A program made the position numbers and the translations under genes. A DNA stretch of 33,610 bases from Actinomadura chibensis NBRC 106107 (GTDB lineage Bacteria; Actinomycetota; Actinomycetes; Streptosporangiales; Streptosporangiaceae): positions 1-33,610 of the forward strand of contig NZ_BCQP01000007.1 in assembly GCF_001552135.1 (NCBI RefSeq), in the 5' to 3' direction. A model generated the notes under the pieces. That model saw only the letters and a list, made by a program, of their open reading frames with translations, was not told where the DNA came from and ran no database searches. Positions 1-7,766 of this stretch are shown here, in pieces; the first letter of the stretch is position 1; the number at the start of each line of letters is the position of its first letter.

Positions 1-459
1 CGGGTCGCCGAGGCCGCCCGCCCCGCCCCCGTCATCGCGGTCACCGGGCCCCTCGACCCGCTCGTCGCCCGCGCGGTCGGCGACCGCCGGGTGGACCGGC
101 CGTTCAGCCCCCGCGTCCTCGTCGGCGCCGTCGCCGACGCGCTCCGCCGCGGCGCCCCCGCCGAGGCGCCGGGCCCCCTGCGGGCGGGAGCCGTCGCCCT
201 CGACCCCGGGGAGCGCACCGCCGTCATCGGGGACCGCCGCGTCACCCTCACCGTCACCGAGTTCGACCTCCTCGAATTCCTGATGGGCAACCCCGGCCGC
301 GTCTTCACCCGCGAGCAGCTCCTCGACGCCGCCTGGGGGCCCGGCGCCGGGGCGGGCAGCCGCACCGTCGACGTCCACGTGGCCCAGCTCCGCGCCAAAC
401 TCGGCCAGGGCAACCCCATCAGGACGGTCCGCGGAGTGGGCTACGTGCTGGACGGCTAG
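1..459 (+). CDS. OmpR/PhoB-family response regulator, 3' part (5' end outside window)
   Basis: The reading frame is open from the first base, so the gene begins upstream. The first ~45 visible codons look like the end of a receiver domain: a hydrophobic strand (PVIAVTG), then VDRPFSPRVLVGAV, which matches the usual strand 5/helix 5 region ending in KPFSPREL. The invariant receiver lysine is replaced by arginine, and the strand 4 to strand 5 segment is short, so the receiver looks degenerate. The last ~95 residues are a clear winged-helix DNA-binding domain: LTVTEFDLLEFLM, GRVFTREQLLDAAWG, RTVDVHVAQLRAKLG and IRTVRGVGYVLDG are family hallmarks. It probably binds DNA as a dimer. No histidine kinase gene follows, so its partner and targets are unknown. 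The GTG at 91 would be only an internal start. Confidence 0.9.
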   Translation, partial: RVAEAARPAPVIAVTGPLDPLVARAVGDRRVDRPFSPRVLVGAVADALRRGAPAEAPGPLRAGAVALDPGERTAVIGDRRVTLTVTEFDLLEFLMGNPGRVFTREQLLDAAWGPGAGAGSRTVDVHVAQLRAKLGQGNPIRTVRGVGYVLDG

Positions 460-497
460 TCCGCCCCCTTCGAGAGGCGGCCCCGTGGCGGGCGTTC

Positions 498-503
498 TAT
501 GGT
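498..503 (+). promoter_or_regulatory. Putative -10 box for a leaderless DUF2752 transcript
   Basis: TATGGT fits the actinobacterial -10 pattern TANNNT. The GTG at 511 follows after 7 nt, where transcription would be expected to start. The ATG at 499 lies inside this hexamer and is therefore a poor start choice. No good -35 hexamer is visible. Confidence 0.5.
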
Positions 504-510
504 TGGGCGT

Positions 511-945
511 GTGACCGAGGCATCCGTCGACTCGCGGAGGCGCGGGCTCGCCTGGCGGCGCCTGGCGGGGCCGGGGGCCGTGCTCGGCGGGGTCGTCGCG
601 GGCGCGCTGGTGGTGGCGTTCCGGGACCCCAACGAGGCCGGGCACTATCCGACCTGCCCGTTCCTGCTCCTGACCGGCTACTACTGCCCCGGCTGCGGGA
701 TGATGCGGCTCGTCCACGCCCTCACGCACGGGGACGTCGGGACGGCGTTCGGCCTCAACCCGCTGCTGTTCGTCCTGCTGCCGGTGTTCGGCTACCTGTA
801 CGCGCGCTGGACGGTCCTGAGCGCGCGGGGGCTGGCGATGCGGTCCGCTCTTTTCAGGCCGGTGGTCGCGTATGCGTTCCTCGGCCTTCTCATCGTCTAC
901 TGGGTCGTCCGCAACCTGCCGTTCGGGCGGGCGCTGGCGCCCTGA
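511..945 (+). CDS. DUF2752 family small membrane protein
   Basis: This 144-residue protein has about three hydrophobic segments. Its central signature, CPFLLLTGYYCPGCGMMR followed by LVHALTHGD, is the hallmark of DUF2752 (a CPF-LTG-CPGCG-R pattern). The function of this family is not established, and the CPGCG motif could bind metal or take part in thiol chemistry. The C-terminal half holds two more membrane segments with a final basic/aromatic stretch. I chose GTG 511 because the in-frame ATG at 499 is part of a likely -10 box. The gene sits between a response regulator and trpC on the same strand; a separate promoter appears to precede trpC, so co-transcription is uncertain. Confidence 0.85.
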   Translation: MTEASVDSRRRGLAWRRLAGPGAVLGGVVAGALVVAFRDPNEAGHYPTCPFLLLTGYYCPGCGMMRLVHALTHGDVGTAFGLNPLLFVLLPVFGYLYARWTVLSARGLAMRSALFRPVVAYAFLGLLIVYWVVRNLPFGRALAP

Positions 946-1003
946 GGCGCGTGAGGCGCCCCCGACGGGCCGCCCGGATGCGGGCGCCGTCCGAGGGGGC
1001 GGC

Positions 1004-1009
1004 TACGAT
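1004..1009 (+). promoter_or_regulatory. Putative -10 box of the trp operon
   Basis: TACGAT lies about 38 nt before the trpC start, giving an expected 5' leader of roughly 30 nt that contains the AGGGGG ribosome binding site at 1033-1038. No convincing -35 box is seen. Confidence 0.35.
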
Positions 1010-1047
1010 CGGTGCACGGAACGACCTGAAATAGGGGGCCTGCGACC

Positions 1048-1854
1048 TTGAGCGTTTTGGACGAGATCGTGGAGGGCGTCCGGGCCGATCTCGCCGAAAG
1101 GCAGCGGGACGTCCCGCTCGGCGCCCTGAAGGAGAAGGCCGCGGCGGCCGCGGTCCCGCGCGACGCGCTCGCCGCGCTGCGCGGCCCCGGCGTCACCGTG
1201 ATCGCCGAGGTCAAGCGGAGCAGCCCGTCCAAGGGCGCGCTCGCCGCCATCGCCGACCCCGCCGCGCTCGCCCGCGACTACGAGTCCGGCGGCGCGAAGG
1301 TGATCAGCGTGCTGACCGAGCGGCGCCGGTTCGGCGGCAGCCTGGACGACCTCGCCGCCGTCCGCGCCAACGTCGGCGTCTGCGTCCTGCGCAAGGACTT
1401 CATCGTCACCTCCTACCAGCTGTGGGAGGCGCGCGCGCACGGCGCCGACATGGCCCTGCTGATCGTCGCCGCCCTGGAGCAGGACGCGCTCGTCTCGCTG
1501 GTGGAGCGCGCCGAGTCGATCGGGCTCGTCCCGCTCGTCGAGGTCCACACCGAGGAGGAGGTCGCCCGCGCGGTCGAGGCCGGCGCCAAGGTCATCGGCG
1601 TGAACGCCCGCGACCTGCGGACGCTGAAGGTCGACCGCGGGGTGTTCGCCCGGGTCGCGCCGCTCATCCCGAAGAACGTCGTGAAGATCGCCGAGTCCGG
1701 CGTGCGGGGGCCGCACGACCTGCTCGCCTACGCCTCCAACGGCGCCGACGCCGTGCTGGTCGGCGAGAGCCTCGTGATCGGCCGCGACCCGCGGTCCGCC
1801 GTCGCCGACCTCGTGGCCGCCGGAGCCCACCCGGCGCTGCGGCAGAGCGGCTAG
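1048..1854 (+). CDS. trpC: Indole-3-glycerol phosphate synthase
   Basis: TrpC closes the ring of CdRP to give indole-3-glycerol phosphate, the substrate of TrpA, in cytoplasmic tryptophan synthesis. The 268-residue length is normal for a monofunctional enzyme. Visible hallmarks are [13 protein letters not shown] (Glu54 and Lys56, the catalytic pair), LRKDF (Lys116, the general acid lysine), EVHTEEE at 165-171, GVNARDL around Asn186, AESGV at 215-219 and the phosphate-binding [12 protein letters not shown] near 232. The start is a TTG at 1048 with an AGGGGG ribosome binding site 9 nt upstream; starting there keeps the normal N-terminus ([11 protein letters not shown]). trpB and trpA follow on the same strand. 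Confidence 0.97.
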   Translation: MSVLDEIVEGVRADLAERQRDVPLGALKEKAAAAAVPRDALAALRGPGVTVIAEVKRSSPSKGALAAIADPAALARDYESGGAKVISVLTERRRFGGSLDDLAAVRANVGVCVLRKDFIVTSYQLWEARAHGADMALLIVAALEQDALVSLVERAESIGLVPLVEVHTEEEVARAVEAGAKVIGVNARDLRTLKVDRGVFARVAPLIPKNVVKIAESGVRGPHDLLAYASNGADAVLVGESLVIGRDPRSAVADLVAAGAHPALRQSG

Positions 1855-1863
1855 GGTTCAGGC

Positions 1864-1902
1864 ATGCAGGTCGAGCCGCTCCGGGAGCGATGGCGGGGCT
1901 GA
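1864..1902 (+). CDS. Possible 12-residue leader peptide between trpC and trpB
   Basis: ATG 1864 opens a short frame encoding MQVEPLRERWRG. It has an AGGG ribosome binding site at 1853-1856, which overlaps the trpC stop, 7 nt upstream. Its single Trp codon (1891-1893) is three codons before the stop. The stop lies in the 5' arm of the hairpin at 1897-1927. This arrangement resembles a leader-peptide attenuator, but one Trp codon is fewer than usual and chance cannot be excluded. Confidence 0.25.
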   Translation: MQVEPLRERWRG

Positions 1903-1927
1903 TCCGTACCCCGAGACCCGATCAGCC
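1897..1927 (+). promoter_or_regulatory. Hairpin in the trpC-trpB gap
   Basis: GGCTGATC (1897-1904) pairs perfectly with GATCAGCC (1920-1927) across a 15-nt loop. There is no U-tract, so it is not a classical terminator. It lies 29 nt before trpB and overlaps the stop of the possible leader peptide. Confidence 0.4.
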
Positions 1928-1956
1928 GCTTCTCGCATGACAGGACGCGTTAACCC

Positions 1957-3180
1957 ATGACCATCGACACCGCGCGCGGTGCGCTGCCCGACGCCACGGG
2001 CCACTTCGGATCGTTCGGCGGGCGGTTCGCCCCCGAGGCGCTGATGGCGGCCCTGGACGAGCTGACCCGCGAGTTCGAGACCGCCAAGAACGACCCCGCC
2101 TTCACCGGGGAACTGAACGACCTCCTTGCGAGCTACGCGGGCCGTCCCAGCCTGCTGACGGAGGCCAAGCGGTTCTCCGCGCACGCGGGCGCCCGCGTGC
2201 TGCTCAAGCGCGAGGACCTCAACCACACCGGCTCGCACAAGATCAACAACGTGCTGGGCCAGGCGCTGCTCACCCGCCGGATGGGCAAGTCCCGGGTGAT
2301 CGCCGAGACGGGCGCGGGCCAGCACGGCGTCGCCACCGCCACGGCCGCCGCCCTGCTCGGCCTCGACTGCGTCGTCTACATGGGCGAGGTCGACACCGAG
2401 CGGCAGGCGCTGAACGTCGCGCGGATGCGGATGCTCGGCGCCGAGGTGGTCCCGGTGAAGAACGGCAGCCGCACCCTCAAGGACGCCTGCAACGAGGCGT
2501 TCCGCGACTGGGTCGCCACCGTCGACGACACCCACTACTGCATCGGGTCCACGATGGGCCCGCACCCGTTCCCGATGATGGTCCGCGACTTCCAGCGGAT
2601 CATCGGGGTCGAGGCCAGGCGGCAGTGCCTGGAGCTCACCGGGTCCCTGCCGGACGCCGTCATCGCCTGCGTCGGCGGCGGCTCCAACGCGATCGGCGCG
2701 TTCCACGCCTTCGTCCCGGACGAATCCGTCAGGCTGTACGGGTTCGAGGCGGGCGGCGACGGCGTCGGCACCGGGCGGCACGCCGCGACGCTGGTCGGCG
2801 GCACCCTCGGCGTCATCCACGGCATGCGCACCTACCTGCTGCAGGACGACGACGGCCAGACCCTGGAGACCCACTCGATCTCCGCCGGGCTGGACTATCC
2901 CGGCGTCGGCCCCGAGCACTCCTGGCTGCGCGACTCCGGCCGCGCCGAGTACCGCGCGATCACCGACGCCGAGGCGATGGACGCCTTCTCCCTGCTCTGC
3001 CGCACCGAGGGGATCATCCCGGCCATCGAGTCCGCGCACGCGCTGGCCGGCGCGCTCAAGGTCGGCCCCGAGCTCGGCCCGGACGCCACGCTCGTGGTGT
3101 GCCTGTCCGGACGCGGCGACAAGGACATGCACACGGCCGCCGGATTCTTCGGCCTGATGCCCGAGGGAGACGGCGAATGA
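1957..3180 (+). CDS. trpB: Tryptophan synthase beta subunit
   Basis: TrpB is the PLP enzyme that condenses indole with serine to give tryptophan; it works as an alpha2-beta2 complex with TrpA. The 407 residues match the normal TrpB1 type. Lys95 in [10 protein letters not shown] is the PLP Schiff-base lysine, Glu117 in ETGAGQHG is the catalytic glutamate, and GGGSN at 240-244 binds the cofactor phosphate. The C-terminal SGRGDKD motif near the end is also typical. ATG 1957 has only a weak ribosome binding site (AGGA near 1942), so translation may depend partly on the upstream leader region. The stop codon overlaps the trpA start (ATGA), implying translational coupling. Confidence 0.98.
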   Translation: MTIDTARGALPDATGHFGSFGGRFAPEALMAALDELTREFETAKNDPAFTGELNDLLASYAGRPSLLTEAKRFSAHAGARVLLKREDLNHTGSHKINNVLGQALLTRRMGKSRVIAETGAGQHGVATATAAALLGLDCVVYMGEVDTERQALNVARMRMLGAEVVPVKNGSRTLKDACNEAFRDWVATVDDTHYCIGSTMGPHPFPMMVRDFQRIIGVEARRQCLELTGSLPDAVIACVGGGSNAIGAFHAFVPDESVRLYGFEAGGDGVGTGRHAATLVGGTLGVIHGMRTYLLQDDDGQTLETHSISAGLDYPGVGPEHSWLRDSGRAEYRAITDAEAMDAFSLLCRTEGIIPAIESAHALAGALKVGPELGPDATLVVCLSGRGDKDMHTAAGFFGLMPEGDGE

Positions 3181-4007
3181 CCGCCCAGACCGCCCGCACC
3201 GCCCAGACCGCCTACGACAGGGCCAAGGCGGAGGGGCGGGCCGCGCTCGTCGGCTACCTGCCCGCCGGGTTCCCCACCCGCGAGGGCTCGATCGACGCGC
3301 TGAAGACGATGGTCGACGCGGGCTGCGACGTCATCGAGATCGGCCTGCCCTACACCGACCCGATGATGGACGGCCCCGTCATCCAGGACGCCGTCCACCA
3401 GGCGCTGGTCGGCGGCGCCCGCGTCGCCGACGTGTTCCGGACGGTCGAGGCCGTCGCCGCCACCGGCGTCCCCACCCTCGTCATGACCTACTGGAACCCG
3501 GTCGACCACTACGGCGTCGACCGGTTCGCCCGCGACCTCGCCTCCGCCGGGGGCGCCGGGCTGATCACGCCCGACCTCACGCCGGAGGAGGGCGGCGCGT
3601 GGCTCGCGGCGTCCGACGAGCACGGCCTCGACCGGGTGTTCCTCGTCGCGCTCAGCTCCACCGACGAGCGGATCGAGAAGATCACCGGGGCGTCCCGCGG
3701 GTTCGTCTACGCGGCGTCCCTGATGGGCGTGACCGGCGCCCGCTCCGCCGTCGACACCGGCGCGCCCCGGCTGGTGGAGCGCACCCGCGCGTTCATCGAG
3801 AAGCGCGGGACGCCGCTGCCGGTCGGGCTCGGGCTCGGCGTCGGCACCGGCGCGCAGGCCGCCGAGGTCGCTGGGTTCGCCGACGGCGTGATCGTCGGGT
3901 CGGCGTTCGTCCGGCGGCTGCTGGAGGCGCCCGACCTCGCGGCCGGGCTGACCGGGCTCCGCGCGCTCACGGAGGAGCTGGCCGCGGGCGTCCGCGGCGG
4001 TCACTGA
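3177..4007 (+). CDS. trpA: Tryptophan synthase alpha subunit
   Basis: TrpA cleaves indole-3-glycerol phosphate to indole and glyceraldehyde 3-phosphate and channels indole to TrpB. The 276-residue protein has the family signature [19 protein letters not shown]; Glu54 and Asp65 correspond to the two catalytic acids. The [10 protein letters not shown] segment and [13 protein letters not shown] near the C-terminus form the phosphate-binding end of the TIM barrel. The start ATG at 3177 overlaps the trpB stop by 4 nt. The N-terminus has a small TAQTA duplication before the conserved barrel begins. A long perfect hairpin lies about 75 nt after the stop. Confidence 0.97.
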   Translation: MTAQTARTAQTAYDRAKAEGRAALVGYLPAGFPTREGSIDALKTMVDAGCDVIEIGLPYTDPMMDGPVIQDAVHQALVGGARVADVFRTVEAVAATGVPTLVMTYWNPVDHYGVDRFARDLASAGGAGLITPDLTPEEGGAWLAASDEHGLDRVFLVALSSTDERIEKITGASRGFVYAASLMGVTGARSAVDTGAPRLVERTRAFIEKRGTPLPVGLGLGVGTGAQAAEVAGFADGVIVGSAFVRRLLEAPDLAAGLTGLRALTEELAAGVRGGH

Positions 4008-4080
4008 CCGTCACACGCGCCGACCGCTGCGGAGGCGCCCGCTCACCGCGGGGACGTCGCCGCTGATCACATCCGCGGCC

Positions 4081-4112
4081 GTCCGGCGGCGGGGTCCGAC
4101 CCGCCGCCGGAC
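4081..4112 (+). terminator. Hairpin downstream of trpA
   Basis: A perfect 13-bp GC-rich stem (4081-4093 with 4100-4112) encloses a 6-nt loop. There is no U-tract, which is common for actinobacterial terminators. Its position between trpA and the next promoter supports termination of the trp operon. Confidence 0.55.
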
Positions 4113-4161
4113 GTGCCGGGAGGCGCCCGGGAACTCCCGGACGGTGCCTCCGAGTTGATGC

Positions 4162-4189
4162 TTGTGGTATCGCCCGTCTCCCGTAAGGT
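4162..4189 (+). promoter_or_regulatory. Putative promoter of the VKOR gene
   Basis: TTGTGG (4162-4167) and TAAGGT (4184-4189) are separated by 16 nt. The predicted transcription start near 4196 leaves a leader of ~36 nt that contains the GGAAGGA ribosome binding site at 4214-4220. Confidence 0.45.
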
Positions 4190-4231
4190 GTGTTCGCCGG
4201 GTGTGGCGGTCCTGGAAGGATCACGATCACG

Positions 4232-4723
4232 ATGACGCAAGAGATGACGGCGAAGGACCGGGCCAAGACGGTCGCTCCGCCGCTGCCCCCCGCCTGGTTC
4301 CAGGCGGTGGCCTGGATCCTGACGATCGCCGGGTTCGGGATATCGGTCTATCTGACGATCACGCACTACGACGACAGCGCGCTGGTGTGCTCGGCGTCCA
4401 AGACCGTCGACTGCCACGCGGTCACGACGAGCGAGTACTCCACGCTGCTCGGCATCCCCATGCCCCTGCTGGGGCTGGCGTTCTTCGTGGCGTTCGCCGC
4501 GCTGATCACGCCGTGGGCGCTGCGCTCGACGTGGCCGCCGCTCCGCTGGGGACGGGTCGCGAGCGTCTCGGTGGGCGTGCTGTTCGTCGTCTACCTCGTG
4601 ACCGTGGAGTTCGCCATCCTGCACAAGGTCTGCCTCTGGTGCAGCGGGGTCCACGTGGTGACCGTCCTGCTGTTCCTGCTCGTCTTGATCGACGAATTCC
4701 GGCGGATCGGTCAAGTCGACTAG
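4232..4723 (+). CDS. Vitamin K epoxide reductase (VKOR)-family membrane thiol oxidase
   Basis: Bacterial VKOR homologues reoxidise DsbA-type proteins and pass electrons to quinones, replacing DsbB in actinobacteria. The 163-residue protein has about four membrane segments. The VKOR cysteines are all present: the loop pair Cys53 and Cys61, Ser70 shortly after, and the membrane CXXC (Cys134-Leu-Trp-Cys137). I chose ATG 4232 because GGAAGGA lies 11 nt upstream and because the GTG at 4190 directly abuts the putative -10 box, leaving no room for a leader. The next two thioredoxin-fold genes are its natural partners. I assign the family with confidence; the partner relationship rests on context. 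Confidence 0.93.
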   Translation: MTQEMTAKDRAKTVAPPLPPAWFQAVAWILTIAGFGISVYLTITHYDDSALVCSASKTVDCHAVTTSEYSTLLGIPMPLLGLAFFVAFAALITPWALRSTWPPLRWGRVASVSVGVLFVVYLVTVEFAILHKVCLWCSGVHVVTVLLFLLVLIDEFRRIGQVD

Positions 4724-4780
4724 TCTCGCCGTGACCGCGCCGCACGGTGGCGGCGCGGCCCCCACGCAATAGGAGAACCA

Positions 4781-5557
4781 ATGAGCAAGGCCGCACGAGA
4801 GCGTTCCGCGAGAGAGCGCCTGGCCGCCGACCGGAAGAAGCAGGCGGCGCGTGCGAAGCAGCGGCGGCTGCTCGCCATCGTCCTCGGATCGGTGGTGGCG
4901 GTGGCGGTGATCGTGGTCGGGGCCGTCCTGATCGTCGATCACCAGAGCAAGAACGGCAAGGCCCAGGTCCACCAGGGCGCGCTCGCCCCGCTCAGCCGCC
5001 AGGCCGACGGCTCCATCGTGATGGCGCAGAACGGGGTGACCAAGCCCGAGCTGGAGATCTTCGAGGACTTCCAGTGCCCGATCTGCAAGCAGTTCGAGCA
5101 GAGCAGCGGCAAGACCGTCCTCGAACTGGCGCAGCAGGGCAAGGTCAAGGTCGTCTACCGGCCGTTCCACCTGTTCGGCCAGCAGAAGGACCCGGTGAAG
5201 ATCAACTCGCTGCGCTCGGCCGAGGCGGCGCTGTGCGTGCCCGCCGACAAGTGGATCTCCTACCACGACGCGCTCTTCAAGTTCCAGCCGACCGAGGGCG
5301 AGAAGGGCTTCTCGCCCGACGACCTCGTCAAGTGGGGCAAGGACATCGGCGTCACCGACCCGAACTTCGAGAAGTGCGTCCGGGACGGGCAGAAGAAGTC
5401 CACGGTCGACTCGATGACCAAGTACGCCCTGCAGGACCGCGGCGTCGACGGCACGCCCACCGTGTTCCTGGACGGCAAGAAGCTCGACCAGGCGCAGTTC
5501 ATGAACCCGGGCGCGCTGCGCGCGACCATCGACGCCGCCAAGGCCGCCGGGAAGTGA
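4781..5557 (+). CDS. Membrane-anchored DsbA-like thioredoxin-fold protein (first copy)
   Basis: This 258-residue protein has a basic N-terminus, one membrane segment (about 29-52) and an exported thioredoxin-fold domain of the DsbA/Thioredoxin_4 type. The active site is FEDFQCPICKQFE (Cys99-Pro-Ile-Cys102), and the cis-proline is in GVDGTPTVF (Pro226). A second cysteine pair, Cys152 and Cys199, is 47 residues apart and recurs at the same spacing in the next gene, suggesting a structural disulfide. ATG 4781 has a good AGGAG ribosome binding site 7 nt upstream. It probably introduces disulfides into exported proteins and is reoxidised by the VKOR protein encoded 57 nt upstream. Confidence 0.93.
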   Translation: MSKAARERSARERLAADRKKQAARAKQRRLLAIVLGSVVAVAVIVVGAVLIVDHQSKNGKAQVHQGALAPLSRQADGSIVMAQNGVTKPELEIFEDFQCPICKQFEQSSGKTVLELAQQGKVKVVYRPFHLFGQQKDPVKINSLRSAEAALCVPADKWISYHDALFKFQPTEGEKGFSPDDLVKWGKDIGVTDPNFEKCVRDGQKKSTVDSMTKYALQDRGVDGTPTVFLDGKKLDQAQFMNPGALRATIDAAKAAGK

Positions 5558-5597
5558 TCGCCCCGCTGAGCTGAGCCTTCGCGGGCGACCCGCCCGC

Positions 5598-5644
5598 CGC
5601 CGCGCCGCGCCGTCCCGCCCGGGACGGCGCGGCGCGGCGCTTTT
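5598..5644 (+). terminator. Strong intrinsic terminator after the first DsbA-like gene
   Basis: A perfect 19-bp stem (5598-5616 with 5621-5639) with a 4-nt loop is followed by C and TTTT. This separates the VKOR/DsbA unit from the second DsbA-like gene. Confidence 0.85.
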
Positions 5645-5670
5645 CCCCGGCTCGGGCGACCCGTCCCCGC

Positions 5671-5676
5671 TACGCT
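5671..5676 (+). promoter_or_regulatory. Putative -10 box before the second DsbA-like gene
   Basis: TACGCT lies just after the terminator and 42 nt before the chosen ATG at 5719. It fits the TANNNT pattern; no clear -35 box is visible. Confidence 0.3.
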
Positions 5677-5718
5677 CGTGGACGCACGCAATCACATACC
5701 GTGCCGATCGGGGGATCG

Positions 5719-6540
5719 ATGAGCGAGCAGGACAGGGGCCCGCGGCGGCCCGCGGGCGGGCGGCCGCGCACCGAGGCCGGGGAGCGGCGGCGGCGCCTGC
5801 TGGTGGTCGTCCTCGGCGGGATCGCCGCGGCGGCGGTCGCGATCGCCGGGATCGTCGTGGCCGTCGCCCGCCACGACGGGGACGGCGCGCTGGAGAGCAG
5901 CTACGACGGCCCGCTGGCGCCGACCGCGCGGGAGCAGTACGGCGCGGTCGCGATGGGGCGGCCCGGCGTCACGACGCCCGTCCTCGACCTGTACGAGGAC
6001 TTCCAGTGCCCCGCCTGCCGGGCGCTGGAGCGGCGGATCGGCGGGACGCTGAAGCAGCTCGCCGCCGAGGGCAGGGCCAGGGTCGTCTACCGGCCGTTCC
6101 AGCTCTTCCAGCAGGAGCCGCTGATGTCGAACTCGCGGCGGGCCGCGAACGCCGCCGCCTGCTTCCCGGTCGGCGCGTGGGTGCGGTACCACGACAAGCT
6201 GTACGGGGAGCAGCCGCCGGAGGGCGACGTCGGCTTCCGCAACCAGGACCTGATCGACTGGGGGGCGCGGCTCGGCGCCACCGGCCCCGAGTTCGCCGAC
6301 TGCGTCAACCGCTCGCAGCAGATCGACCAGGTGGAGAAGGCGAGCGCGCAGGCCGGGCGGGCGGGCGTCGACGCGACGCCGTTCCTCGCGCTGAACGGCA
6401 GGCGGGTCGACGACGACGTCCTCGGCTCGCCGGACGAGCTGCGCAAGGCCGTCGCGGCGGCGGGCGGCGGGGAGCACCGCGCGCCCGGCCGCGCCCGCGC
6501 CACCGGCGTCGCGACCGGCCGCCACCAGGCGCGCCCGTAG
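5719..6540 (+). CDS. Membrane-anchored DsbA-like thioredoxin-fold protein (second copy)
   Basis: This is a paralogue of the preceding thioredoxin-fold gene. A basic N-terminus precedes a membrane segment (about 27-50) and an exported domain with YEDFQCPACRALE (Cys97-Pro-Ala-Cys100) and cis-proline Pro221 in GVDATPFLAL. Cys148 and Cys195 reproduce the 47-residue second pair. A basic tail of ~25 residues (GEHRAPGRARATGVATGRHQ) has no counterpart in the first copy. The start is uncertain: ATG 5719 has GGGGG 4 nt upstream, while an in-frame GTG at 5701 would add six residues. Its own promoter and the upstream terminator suggest separate control. Substrates are unknown. Confidence 0.9.
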   Translation: MSEQDRGPRRPAGGRPRTEAGERRRRLLVVVLGGIAAAAVAIAGIVVAVARHDGDGALESSYDGPLAPTAREQYGAVAMGRPGVTTPVLDLYEDFQCPACRALERRIGGTLKQLAAEGRARVVYRPFQLFQQEPLMSNSRRAANAAACFPVGAWVRYHDKLYGEQPPEGDVGFRNQDLIDWGARLGATGPEFADCVNRSQQIDQVEKASAQAGRAGVDATPFLALNGRRVDDDVLGSPDELRKAVAAAGGGEHRAPGRARATGVATGRHQARP

Positions 6541-6569
6541 AGATCGCCGCGCACCGCGCCGGGTAGGGG

Positions 6570-6575
6570 TACCCT
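6570..6575 (+). promoter_or_regulatory. Putative -10 box for leaderless lgt transcript
   Basis: TACCCT ends 8 nt before the lgt ATG at 6584, and no ribosome binding site precedes that ATG. This is the layout of a leaderless mRNA. Confidence 0.45.
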
Positions 6576-6583
6576 CATCGGTC

Positions 6584-7741
6584 ATGCAGCCGCTGGCATA
6601 CATCCCGAGTCCCTCACAGGGCGTCTGGCACCTCGGGCCCATCCCGATCCGCGCCTACGCCGTCATGATCATCCTTGGCATCGTCGTCGCGGTCTGGCTG
6701 GGCGAGCGGCGCTGGGCCGCGCGGGGCGGCACGCCGGGCGTGGTCATCGACGTCGCCGTGTGGGCCGTGCCGTTCGGCCTCGTCGGCGGGCGCCTCTACC
6801 ACGTCCTCACCGACTACCAGCGCTACTTCGGCGCCGACGGGGACCCGGTGCGGGCGCTGGAGATCTGGCGGGGCGGCCTCGGCGTCTGGGGCGCGATCGC
6901 GCTCGGCGCGGTCGGCGCGGTCATCGGCTGCCGCCGGCGCGGGATCTCCACGCTGGCGCTCGCCGACGCGGTCGCGCCGGGGATCGTCCTCGCGCAGGGC
7001 ATCGGCCGCTGGGGCAACTACTGGAACCAGGAGCTGTACGGGCGCCCGCTCGACGCGTTCTGGGCCATCAAGATCGATGAGAACCACCGCCCGGTGCTGG
7101 ACGGCGGGCCCGCCCTCGACCCGAAGTACGCCGACGTCGCGACCTACCACCCGACGTTCCTGTACGAGTTCCTGTGGTGCCTCGGCGTCGCCGCCCTGGT
7201 GATCTGGGCCGAGCGCCGCTACAGGCTGACGCACGGCCGCGTGTTCGCGCTGTACGTCGCCGCCTACACGGTCGGGCGCGGCTGGATCGAGGCGCTGCGC
7301 ATCGACGAGGCCCACCACGTCCTCGGCCTGCGGCTCAACGACTGGACGTCGCTCATCCTGCTGCTCGGCGCGATCGGCTACATCTACTGGGCGCGCGACA
7401 GGAACGAGCCGCTGAACGTCGTCACCGCGACGGCGGAGGGCGCCTCCGACGGCCCGTCCGGGGACGTCCCCGCCGGTGCCGAGCCGGACGCGTCCGGCGA
7501 GCCCGAGGACGCGGTCGACATCACGAAGGACCCGGAGCCCAAGAGCGAAGACGAGGACGAGGGCGGCGACGAGGCTCGGGACGAGGTCGCGGCCGACCGG
7601 CCCGCCGAGGACGCCGCCCCCGCGACCGAGGACCCCGTCACCGAGGACCCCGCCGACGAGGCCGCCGCCGCGTCCGGCGAGGATGAGGGCGAGGCGGCCG
7701 AGGAGCCGAAGAAGGCCGAGCCCGTCAAGGACGGGAAGTAG
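6584..7741 (+). CDS. lgt: Prolipoprotein diacylglyceryl transferase with acidic C-terminal tail
   Basis: Lgt transfers diacylglycerol from phosphatidylglycerol to the lipobox cysteine, the first step of lipoprotein maturation in the membrane. Residues 1-275 form the seven-helix enzyme. Counterparts of the E. coli essential residues are visible: Tyr25, His73 (GRLYHVLTDY), Arg142, Asn145, Glu150 and Gly153 in IGRWGNYWNQELYG, and Arg232 and Glu236 in GRGWIEALRI. Residues ~281-385 are a low-complexity tail rich in Glu, Asp, Ala and Pro that E. coli Lgt lacks; some actinobacteria carry such extensions. ATG 6584 has no ribosome binding site but a -10 box at leaderless distance. At least two predicted lipoproteins in the window would be substrates. 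Confidence 0.97.
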   Translation: MQPLAYIPSPSQGVWHLGPIPIRAYAVMIILGIVVAVWLGERRWAARGGTPGVVIDVAVWAVPFGLVGGRLYHVLTDYQRYFGADGDPVRALEIWRGGLGVWGAIALGAVGAVIGCRRRGISTLALADAVAPGIVLAQGIGRWGNYWNQELYGRPLDAFWAIKIDENHRPVLDGGPALDPKYADVATYHPTFLYEFLWCLGVAALVIWAERRYRLTHGRVFALYVAAYTVGRGWIEALRIDEAHHVLGLRLNDWTSLILLLGAIGYIYWARDRNEPLNVVTATAEGASDGPSGDVPAGAEPDASGEPEDAVDITKDPEPKSEDEDEGGDEARDEVAADRPAEDAAPATEDPVTEDPADEAAAASGEDEGEAAEEPKKAEPVKDGK

Positions 7742-7766
7742 GCCCGAGAGCACCGGTGCGGAGGAG

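Noticed and set aside
499..501. ATG as start of the DUF2752 gene
   Set aside because: It lies inside a likely -10 hexamer; GTG 511 fits a leaderless transcript and loses nothing conserved.
1890..1940. A 16-codon frame starting ATGGCGGGG between trpC and trpB
   Set aside because: The ribosome binding site spacing is too short, it has no Trp codon, and there is no recognisable match.
1858..3132. Minus-strand open frame antisense to trpB
   Set aside because: No family features, and it is explained by codon bias of trpB.
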